Position numbers and translations under genes: made by a program. The notes beneath the pieces are model-generated. The model worked only from the letters and a program-made list of their open reading frames with translations, did not search any database and was not told the origin of the DNA. Positions 47,701-51,480 of a DNA stretch of 64,000 nucleotides are shown one piece after another. Location of the stretch: positions 124,001 to 188,000 of the forward strand of contig NZ_CP027860.1 of the NCBI RefSeq assembly GCF_003015185.1, given 5' to 3'. The stretch's first letter is position 1. Each line of letters begins with the position of its first letter. The stretch comes from Ahniella affigens (GTDB lineage Bacteria > Pseudomonadota > Gammaproteobacteria > Xanthomonadales > Ahniellaceae).

Positions 47701-48988
47701 GAACGGCCGCCTATACGACCCGATCCTCGGCCGCATGCTGAGCCCGGATCCGATCGTGCAAGAGCTCTACAACCTGCAGAACCTGAATCGCTACACCTAT
47801 GTTCTCAACAACCCGCTAAGCCTGACGGATCCGACCGGGTTGAGTTGGATGGACAGCAATTGGCGCGCAGTTGCGGCGGCCGTAATTGTTGTTGCAGCAG
47901 TCATAGTTGCGCCCTACCTCGTGGAACCGCTTTCCAAATTCGCGGTCGCAGTAGGCGCTGGTGCAGCGTCTGGAGGAATCGGCTCTGCCAGCACAAAGGG
48001 CGCGTTAGTGGGTGCATTCAGCGCAGCTGTCTTCTTTGGCGTAGGTCAAGCGTTCGACAAATTCGCTTCTGTGAACGAAACTGCCTACCGGGAGCTTTTG
48101 GAGCAAGGGTTGGCAGACCCAGGCTGGTTCAATTCTGAATGGTTGTCGGTTGGACAAGCTGCGGCAAAGACGTTAACTCATGGAATAGTGGGCGGCGTGA
48201 TGCAAAAATTGAGTGGCGGCAAGTTCGGAAGCGGATTCCTTGCAGCCGGGTTCACTCAGCTATTGGCGCCTGGAATAGACTCAATAGGCGGTGGGGGGGG
48301 GCTTGGTCGGGCAGTCGGAGTAGTGGCGTCAGGAATCGTTGGGGGAACGGCTTCCATTCTATCCGGCGGTAAATTCGGTAATGGTGCTGTTACTGCAATG
48401 TTTTCTCGCACGTTCAATCATGTTTTTCATCCGATTGATAGGGGCGCAGTTTCTCTGATCTTGGTCGCTGGTAGTGATGATGGTGCAGGAAACGACGTGG
48501 GTAAGGGGTTCAAGAACGCTGCGTTGACGCTCGAAAAGCAACTGTCAGCCGAAGGCGAGAATCCAGTAGTTGTTGACGTTGGAAACGAAAACCAACTCAA
48601 GACTGCATTTACCGAGCATGGTAAAATCAGGGCAGTCTACTTTTTCGGGCATGGCTCGCGTTCGGGTGTAAGTCTGGGGCCGGAATCCAAGAATAACTGG
48701 GACATTACGAACTACCGATCTATCGACTACTCTCAAATGGAGGCCGGTGCCCCGTTCGTATTTTATGGTTGCGATGTTGCATCAATTGATGAGATTGGTC
48801 AGTCTTTCCCTCTTTCGCTGTCGAGATATACTTCCAACCCTGTCTGGGCATCTGCAGTCGGAATGAATGCTCGAAGTAGATCAGATTGGACTCCTCTCTA
48901 TCCAAGGAAGGGGACAAGAGGGCCAGACAAACCTCCGACCTACTATCGCCCCGAAGACGGCGGTCAGTTTTTACTGTTCTATCCATAG
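35774..48988 (+). CDS. Giant Sec-exported Ig/CBM6-like/SpvB/FG-GAP/RHS polymorphic toxin-like protein
   Basis: 4404 residues from ATG 35774 (AAAGGA upstream; signal peptide MRAICHFLLCCILLFGTTESSA). About ten bacterial Ig-like domains fill 150-1200 and two more lie near 1510-1710. A CBM6-like segment (VEAERYDHGGNGIG) starts near 1205. An SpvB/TcdB-type domain begins near 1717 (GSATYSIPLLTLPGRAGVGP). Seven FG-GAP calcium repeats of DxDGDGxxD type lie at about 2097-2690. RHS repeats (YDxxGR) run about 3200-3900 and the RHS core ends with NPLSLTDPTGLS near 4023. The last 381 residues are the variable tip. It has a hydrophobic stretch, a Gly-rich linker with two GGKFG-x-G motifs, then a domain with His4293 in FFGHGS and Cys4333 in FYGCDVA, a pattern seen in clan CD/DUF4347-like folds. 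It is most likely a secreted effector or surface protein with an enzymatic tip. Confidence 0.85.
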   Translation: MRAICHFLLCCILLFGTTESSAVNCSVEGWEALREITLFNSEQPVTFAPIGMPFVQSLRVKTQCTNVPWNTTPFSIEGALWCTGGYEAHNFIHDVRGSYTGSIELAAPTEPSSCQLYISSGSWGRYRRIEFINGSDVPTIPTVTITNKLATYIALPLSHTVRADTTVGGGAAIEKVEFYRHEIKYGEDSVAPYEAPSIQLVPGVQRFEARVIDSRGYINIDYFDVLARENSPPTVRLKAPGANAKLSRWTPIPIEVEANDSEGYVKTLRIFDGATQIAEFNRTAASADPFVYQWVLPSAGAHALYVEATDDRLLKKKYGPYPMEVVNDRPVVTLNAPTDGTFVVKGASVSLAANVVDDQPVTSVSYVITGLTAGCPGPISPIVSTAAPNFSATWTTPTSCRGRFMVKAQVADAVLGTIESSEAEVQLTPTGGVADGTDLPPFIRITSPVSGVTLRQGSSVTLKAVARDAEAVNIAKAKFYLGTVYIGEGVKTVSSCAATTTCELSLGVTSFGTGVILGANTLKVRPSTGSVVDSPLVPVTLAANAPPTAVTVTLPGGATTFAVGSSIGVQGAAQDETTIKQFRLLVNGATTSIATIVPAVASATATLAWTPMETGTYRVSVRAIDSNDASTDSTEKLVTIAAPRGALAPVVSIVSPLSGLTLESTGSGIWLYANASDADGTISSVRFYDAETLLGSGQFQEGSYRLWWPNPSEGAHTITAKAVDSQKIATISPPISIFVPSGLPPTISIVYPTAATTGLIAPQTLRLSVSAQDDFGVRLVEYFDGALKIGESTTAPFDIETTFTTSGSHTLTARATDFANNATTSSPAVISIAANVNPTGQITSPSAGQRFLLPATATFESNATDSDGQITRVEYYLDGASEPIRTAYTAPYRATYALPEARQYSLVAKIYDNKGGVASTSARAFEATQNQAPTVSLTTSASDGVVLEGDQINLTVLAQDSDTGVSKVRFYARQGSNDTFLSEDVSSPYNATWTAPVVSAAGEQRQLYAVAFDAADAQVSTTSSLVAVTINKNRPPTQVIIEQPLAPTGGGVNGQNSPTMQVVSPGQTLNLQARVTDPDNNIDYVQFLVGDSVFARVDRSSPGQEVFATEIVVPNSWSPFTMNEPAKVISAKAYDTKGRWIETHDAVDIDQNGYDLCGGGAGACENLSVPILVVPAGAGNGQAPCGGLTGACTNERHLVEGGRKVEAERYDHGGNGIGHFERDYYRQSFGEESARGDAVDVLYDENLCPLVSNTSLINLLSTCVVSNLDNGERLRYSVTVPAPPDGYPGTTFTPKFRMWIPAFAEFDEPTASQQVLNNQPVRVKLKILGVANGTTRALRFSSPNPSEVPSAWSGTASVYEANWTPNLASVPGTATLYVDLFEGGSTEVVSRSKITVRVVSVLDEAPPPAEVQGGELPEDVNYSAGLEIFGSSGLLRQPDATTSGCVPAAPVKEVPNSPADRWFLVSGCQFTLPQGEYVMSYSSPSDGVKLDWFRFDTGNGGATTVDASIVSPANQSQFQLGTPITIQADVIGAQAGMTTVYFYQNGALINSSPVTSAPYTLTWTPPSLGTYNLTVQATVGSVSDTSPPVLVTVVPGASNAPPVLAIQKPSGDVTAGAVVELAGTAVDLDGTVSPASVYFDIRNSSGDVLESLAAEPSPIGGSGAFKKNWTANVAPGSYSVRMRALDNLAASGEAIRSFLVVSPGVVIPHEAIAEIPGSVDSQSDGVGATAGQFRVDEGGSATYSIPLLTLPGRAGVGPQMSLNYSSQGGGAGVAKGWSIGGTSAISRCRATFEHGDDEASMVLDGQELSAGSPGISFTNQDRFCLDGQKLVAVPGTGNYGDNGTEYRTEIDQFARIRSFGGGALGPRYFLVERKDGSVAWYGGSIDTSALPQVVNAGVIARPDAYLQRNQNAGVESPIAPAPFSQPALTWALARTMDSMGNYIDYVYTKDDARAEQLISEVRYTGKMHLQGQLAQEAYSGTFAAIQFLYDPLPAAAVSMSYQIGMLSSQTKYLKRIKSMTGATVMREYILNSELSASGSDAMLLKSLTECRGSVCYAPTTFEWAEQKHIMQATQTIDWASSVNGVINTGKSRTNRIGDVDGDGLMDLVWLGKAEVGGTTYDIGVCSNEYTAVWVRYGSVVADENGVKRFEFKDVPQKPFCIADEIPRDKIEGLMNLIDFNGDGADDLMLGDYIDVDANETSGRWHIYPSIGRRAFYARPDDTRYPPDQDSTDDTAFVRQPYAPSTDDLLPACDDSDPTEAQHCLPISKNGALVQLSDFNGDGLQDVLYGVSNAYGFDQLRIRLQEPVPGSSPRKYRFSREIKVAIDWSEDVNADEYCGFDPGANIPVEGIGGNTPSGDVFVTCTLNLRAAEDQRIPGPSVIDLDGDGHADLFATVKHVRTRYDVAGENVRCIEPQRTGNRLPNSAWNTNAIQSYGSVPQGDRDAEPTENGNERTEARNLDLLADAYVETPDPKTWDCAGGHIVEDRHTGFLLSGFEASSDPAFAMVARFKEYDYVPGSQKVTNRGWLQTPSDLVYEQLRLPRMVDMNADGLQDLVFLDYRPNFGGREVGKVLTLLNLGTRFQTLAEGTVSHDISTQKFIEFADISGDGLPDFLFPRALDQSGAIALDGDPNNRFVYRITRNDGRPGVPDCAFGNFCDTTGNYDTLIQGNDPKNWIRFFGDFDGDGALDYVGIQMAHSNGGGAGGPGAQQNNFKTSRGAPRSSTSPMRFRNRDALLSFTNGLGAKTEISYEPLTNGAVYQRSKDARGFNAGRGSAMHDLLASIYVVAKVQSDAPTDADPNGKAKVYYQYRNARMQGGGRGYLGFGEIRTFDTNFPAQHVVTITQYSQTFPFVGMPRETRKYLVGSAYVESQCLGAEGPEIVPTNCFSPGDPIAGLHFNETGFDKLISYAWSEFDLTATTPGSVYPFVKASFEATGNPDSNNSHETIGTTVTYLRPDVSNPEPAYRSNQITADQYLLKGQNYASLTALRAAAQAAVVSDSGLCSTGKCVTRVFADSSFGDDVDDWRLGRMLTTKVEHYRYDANGNPPIQPTTRRTAFTYDLLSPAKTGLLVTQTLQPDRTDSQFLKTIHFRDQYGNITKTMTCSYAAAVATGCNEESDISAILQRPAGVSDLPLDYVHRYVEAKFSADGRFADGSYVPYFSDSVGSTTQVDRRLSGEVLVRDELGNVRQARDVHGITATTTYGPFGRAQTTQGPDGSASANEFHWCNGKAPANTSQVADCPSNAVFRQTSYVRGGARSVAFFDKLGRKFLSVAEGANADLSGDSRWTAVCNSYDTRGRAESVSDPFFVDTATTGLLPRLVSVPDCSSRIGSRTTYDYLDRILTIRMSEDFTDQGPANTVKTYNGLTTITTVNFKRNGILKALSQTEIKDASGLIARSIDQDGKEARYRYDNTGNLIEVRRNAASNTPEIVSSITYDDLGRKTGQSDPDAGLASYVYNAAGEMICGRDARGFVTVTDYDILGRAWRERNERGTCAVTTDRRTIPVGEALAAPTTGESRIVEMTWFDYGVSGGHSGLGMAFKTARYQTIGANYGQTDLMTKTVSWDHLRRPTGSTTSFAYAVDNDPTVESYTDAITYDSIGRPATNTDASGGVTENMYSSHGFLRRVRSATQPSLVYFEALAANERGQVTKERKHGNVAITTRRDYNPYTGRIEGIQTGTDNGNALLDNPVQDLSVGWDVLGNLTNRQDLRQGLVEAFTYDNLNRLLLGRVHQNGALRGDSISLGYDALGNICSKATPAGAQTYQYGNGSACGTPDTSNPRPHAVTQMQGPTGTFTYQYDEAGNQTRADHSNNAKDRDIRFGAEGLADRIVVGNGNSSSDFRYGPGGRYLRTDVKDGITTITRYVSGIELITKRQGGVETSRERKRYIGGFLILTQKIQSGGTVTEDYRYLLGDHLGSTDTLVDEQGVVKERLSFDPHGNRRAAEGAGVWITAVSNYQAANTTHGFTGHEHIDHAEIVHMNGRLYDPILGRMLSPDPIVQELYNLQNLNRYTYVLNNPLSLTDPTGLSWMDSNWRAVAAAVIVVAAVIVAPYLVEPLSKFAVAVGAGAASGGIGSASTKGALVGAFSAAVFFGVGQAFDKFASVNETAYRELLEQGLADPGWFNSEWLSVGQAAAKTLTHGIVGGVMQKLSGGKFGSGFLAAGFTQLLAPGIDSIGGGGGLGRAVGVVASGIVGGTASILSGGKFGNGAVTAMFSRTFNHVFHPIDRGAVSLILVAGSDDGAGNDVGKGFKNAALTLEKQLSAEGENPVVVDVGNENQLKTAFTEHGKIRAVYFFGHGSRSGVSLGPESKNNWDITNYRSIDYSQMEAGAPFVFYGCDVASIDEIGQSFPLSLSRYTSNPVWASAVGMNARSRSDWTPLYPRKGTRGPDKPPTYYRPEDGGQFLLFYP
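47843..48988 (+). other. Variable C-terminal tip module with caspase-like His/Cys pair
   Basis: This is the part of the RHS gene after the DPTGL end of the shell. It has lower GC and less biased codons than the preceding RHS repeats. Residues about 4226-4404 read as alternating strands and helices: VSLILVAGSDD, AVYFFGHGSRSG (His4293), PFVFYGCDVA (Cys4333) and SRYTSNPVWASAVGM. A hydrophobic strand before H-G and another before G-C, with about 40 residues between, is the arrangement in caspases, gingipains, CHAT and DUF4347-type domains. The peptidase assignment is inference; other folds remain possible. Confidence 0.5.
48293..48301 (+). repeat. Run of nine G inside the RHS gene, candidate phase-variation tract
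   Basis: Nine consecutive G encode part of IGGGGGLG between the RHS core and the putative peptidase. The present length keeps the frame. Loss of one G meets TAG at 48321; gain of one G meets a stop ending at 48372. Either slip removes the His/Cys domain. Confidence 0.6.
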
Positions 48989-48992
48989 GAGG
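48987..48992 (+). promoter_or_regulatory. Perfect Shine-Dalgarno overlapping the RHS stop
   Basis: AGGAGG begins within the TAG stop of the RHS gene and lies 4 bases before the ATG at 48997. It couples translation of the small exported protein to the end of the toxin-like gene. Confidence 0.8.
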
Positions 48993-48996
48993 AACT

Positions 48997-49776
48997 ATGC
49001 GATTCTCTTATATTCAACTCCCCCTTTTCTTTCTCGCGCTTTTGGTCGTTAATGCAGTGCGCGCAGATGACTGCTCGTCTCGACTCGAAGGAATTCGTCA
49101 ACTCGGAAAGCTCGCCGACATGAGCGCAATGGATGATCTCTTTCGCAGAGGCCACACTGAAAACGGCTGCTATTTGAAAGAATTGAACAATGGCAAACTT
49201 CGAGCCACGCCTTGGGTGTTCGGTAGCGTCAAACAAGTAACGCAGTCGGAAGTTGCACTGGCCGTCTTTGCATTGGTGAACGGCGTTCCTGAGTCAGCGT
49301 GCATGCCTGATGATTTGCTCGCGCTACGGCAGAATGGGCGAACACCAGCTGTCAGTAAGTGGTTCACAAGTGAGAGAAACAGGGGGCGTCTCGTTGCGCG
49401 CTGCGAATTCGTTATGCGACAACTGTCACCGCTGGAGTTTGGGCTGCCCGCAAGGGTAGGCGCTTCCGATGGTTGTATCTCAGATCTACGATTTAACATG
49501 ACACCTGAGGAATTGATTGCTTTGGCAAACGAACATTCTGGTTGCCTCAGCAATCTTGTGACCGAGACAGTGGTCGTTAGGAGTGTGCCCTGGATAGATA
49601 GTGGCTCCGGCGTAGCGATTGGCGATTGGGCGTTTCTCGGTCTTTCGTTAGCTCGCCTCCCTGCTGTTATGGAGTGCTTTGGCTCCCAGCCTAAGAGTCT
49701 GACAAGTTCGATCACCGCGAAACTCGACAGGGAGCGGCGCGCGATCGCCGGTTGCCTCATAGCCAAGACAAACTGA
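48997..49776 (+). CDS. Cysteine-rich exported protein, candidate immunity protein of the RHS tip
   Basis: 259 residues from ATG 48997, chosen for its AGGAGG and signal peptide (MRFSYIQLPLFFLALLVVNAVRA); the open frame extends further upstream inside the RHS gene. The mature part has eight cysteines, an even number consistent with disulphides in the periplasm. I recognise no family. It starts 8 bases after the RHS stop, and its base composition is as low in GC as the RHS tip. In polymorphic toxin systems the gene directly after the variable tip usually encodes the immunity protein. A periplasmic immunity protein would fit a toxin acting in, or entering through, the periplasm. This role is inference. 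Confidence 0.65.
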   Translation: MRFSYIQLPLFFLALLVVNAVRADDCSSRLEGIRQLGKLADMSAMDDLFRRGHTENGCYLKELNNGKLRATPWVFGSVKQVTQSEVALAVFALVNGVPESACMPDDLLALRQNGRTPAVSKWFTSERNRGRLVARCEFVMRQLSPLEFGLPARVGASDGCISDLRFNMTPEELIALANEHSGCLSNLVTETVVVRSVPWIDSGSGVAIGDWAFLGLSLARLPAVMECFGSQPKSLTSSITAKLDRERRAIAGCLIAKTN

Positions 49777-50157
49777 TATGTGACTTGCCGGCTTTGCGAG
49801 GACTAGTCATTACTTGAGGATTGTAAGGGGTGCTTCCTATGAGTGGACGCACTAGCGGTCACCTATCAACTCAGAAAGTTCCGAGGCGAATTTCGGAAAT
49901 TTGCCAATGCACTGTGCACACGACCAAGGAGGCGTGCTGCCGACTCTCGGCTACGAAAGACGCTCAAAACACCCCAAGTTCGTGAACGAACCGTGCCGTC
50001 GAATGGATGTGGTCACAATCGCTGCGTCGTCAGCTATGTCCGGCGCACTTGATTGTCGTAGTACGTGGTCACGAAAGTGGCGAGGACATACTGTGAGGTC
50101 TAGTCACTTTGAGCAGATGCTGCGGCGAGGCGGATTGATGCTTGAAAGGATGTCTCA
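49777..50157 (+). other. Gap after the candidate immunity gene
   Basis: 381 bp of low-GC sequence. A 48-codon frame at 49839-49985 has AAGGGG upstream and five Cys but no recognisable features, so I do not call it. No repeat or terminator hairpin with a T run is evident. The stretch could be the remains of displaced tip/immunity cassettes. Confidence 0.5.
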
Positions 50158-50538
50158 ATGCTGATGACACTGATCTTGATCTTGGGTTCACTCATGAGCG
50201 GTACTTCTGCAAAGGAGGTCGTTGCGGTCATTGTTCGAAACGACTTGACCGGGCAGACGATTTCACTTGATGCGGCAGCGTTGGAGCGCTTTAACGAGCA
50301 GTGGCGCGGGAAACAGGTGTCGGCGGGTGACGGCGATCCAAACTGGCAGGCCCGTCTGGACATCGCGTTTGCAGGAGGGTCGGGTGGTCGCTGGTGGTAT
50401 GCAATGAATGGTGACTTCCAGGTTCTGGCGATGAAGCACGTCACGCGCTACCGGGTTCCGAATCCGGAAGCGATGAATCGATTGCTCGACTTGGAAGCGC
50501 CGGGACGTGTCGACGAAGCGGCGCCTGCCCGCGATTGA
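50158..50538 (+). CDS. Small exported protein of unknown function
   Basis: 126 residues from ATG 50158 (AAAGGA 8 bases upstream). An N-terminal hydrophobic stretch MLMTLILILGSLMSGTSA followed by KEVVAVIV is a signal peptide with an SxA-type site. The mature 108 residues have no cysteine and no family I know. It contains a Trp/Tyr-rich GGRWWYAMNGDFQVLAMKHVT segment (core GGRWWYAMNGDF). It lies 381 bp after the candidate immunity gene on the same strand and meets the DUF4291 gene tail to tail with no gap. It may be an accessory or orphan immunity protein of the RHS locus, but nothing in the sequence proves this. Confidence 0.6.
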   Translation: MLMTLILILGSLMSGTSAKEVVAVIVRNDLTGQTISLDAAALERFNEQWRGKQVSAGDGDPNWQARLDIAFAGGSGGRWWYAMNGDFQVLAMKHVTRYRVPNPEAMNRLLDLEAPGRVDEAAPARD

Positions 50539-51141
50539 TCAAGTTCGGCGTTGGGGGTAGACCTGCTCCACGGGTACCTGCAGCAACTCCAGCCGGCCGG
50601 CCTCAACATGCGCGCGTTGGGCCACTACGAATGGCGTGATGTCGCGAATCGAGACGACTTGCTCTACGGCATACTGCCGCAAAGCCTGGTTGCGCAGTCC
50701 CAGTTGCACCACACGGCGTGCCAGGGGTTTGCCGTAGGGGTCGTGATCCGGGTCCCACTGCAGGCGAACGTCGGAGTGTTCGACAGCGTGGCGCCATTCG
50801 GCTTCTGTAGGCAATCCCGACGCAGTGAAACTTGAGGCGACGGCTTGCTGCTGAAACGAATCAAACAGAACGCGGGGAATTGTCACGGCCAGGATGCGTT
50901 CCTGGTCAGGTTTGCTGGCCCAGCCGGAGCGAAACATCATCCAAAGGAAATTGGGCTTGATCCAACTCATTCTGGTGAAGCTGAAGGCGCCGCCGAATCG
51001 CTGATGGTTGACCGCAAACTCCGCGATCTCTGAGCGATAGGCTTGGTAGACCACGATGTCGTTGTCGTCGAACTGCGCCAGGACGACTTGTCCGGTGTCT
51101 GGCCAAGCTGCAGACACGATCGAATACGGCTGAATGTGCAT
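50539..51141 (-). CDS. DUF4291 family protein
   Basis: 200 residues. The text IVVYQAYRSEIAEFAV, FSFTRMSWIKPNFLWMMFRSGW (core MSWIKPNFLWMM) and LQWDPDHDPYGKPLARRVVQLGL (core LQWDPDHDPYG) is diagnostic of DUF4291, a cytoplasmic family of unknown function found in bacteria and fungi. Length is normal for the family. It stops against the end of the small exported protein (adjacent stops at 50538/50539). The start at 51141 is the first ATG; the ribosome site is weak. Confidence 0.88.
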   Translation of the reverse strand: MHIQPYSIVSAAWPDTGQVVLAQFDDNDIVVYQAYRSEIAEFAVNHQRFGGAFSFTRMSWIKPNFLWMMFRSGWASKPDQERILAVTIPRVLFDSFQQQAVASSFTASGLPTEAEWRHAVEHSDVRLQWDPDHDPYGKPLARRVVQLGLRNQALRQYAVEQVVSIRDITPFVVAQRAHVEAGRLELLQVPVEQVYPQRRT

Positions 51142-51193
51142 GGGGCGAGCATGGTTTGGACGTGTGCGGGCGTCAAGATCCGTAGACCCGATG

Positions 51194-51236
51194 AGCGAAG
51201 AGAGAGATCGCCGACACTGCGATCTCTCTCTTCGCT
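51194..51236. repeat. 18-bp perfect inverted repeat
   Basis: AGCGAAGAGAGAGATCGC (51194-51211) is fully complementary to GCGATCTCTCTCTTCGCT (51219-51236) with a 7-nt loop. There is no T run on either side. It lies about 50 bp upstream of the DUF4291 start, in divergent space, so it is not an ordinary terminator of a known gene. Confidence 0.75.
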
Positions 51237-51310
51237 GATAGGGTCTACTTGCTAAACGAGCACTTCAGGTTCGTTGGCGGCCATTCACGAATCCGATGTC
51301 GGCGTCGCAA

Positions 51311-51352
51311 GTAGCCCTCTCCCCAGCCCTCTCCCACTCGCGTGGGAGAGGG
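51311..51352. repeat. REP-like CCCTCTCCC palindrome
   Basis: CCCTCTCCCAC (51327-51337) pairs perfectly with GTGGGAGAGGG (51342-51352) around TCGC. A half copy CCCTCTCCCC lies at about 51315-51324. Sequences of this type are common REP-like extragenic repeats in proteobacteria. Confidence 0.65.
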
Positions 51353-51480
51353 AGCTTTGGGGGCGCATAGGCACAGCGCATCGCGCAGCCAGCGCGCGAT
51401 TTCAGGGATTTTCGCGCTGATGATCTCTGGCGCCCAGTCAGTCCGTATGTCCAGACAGAACCCCTCGTCTGGAGACGACC

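Larger units (their letters stand above)
51142..51480. other. Divergent intergenic region with two perfect hairpins
   Basis: 339 bp between the DUF4291 and VWA gene starts. It contains an 18-bp perfect inverted repeat (51194-51236) and an 11-bp perfect palindrome of the CCCTCTCCCAC type (51327-51352), plus a nearby partial CCCTCTCCCC copy. No gene is supported; promoters could not be assigned. Confidence 0.75.

Noticed and set aside
49839-49985. 48-codon frame with AAGGGG upstream
   Set aside because: It could be a small gene, but there is no signal peptide, motif or coupling to support it.
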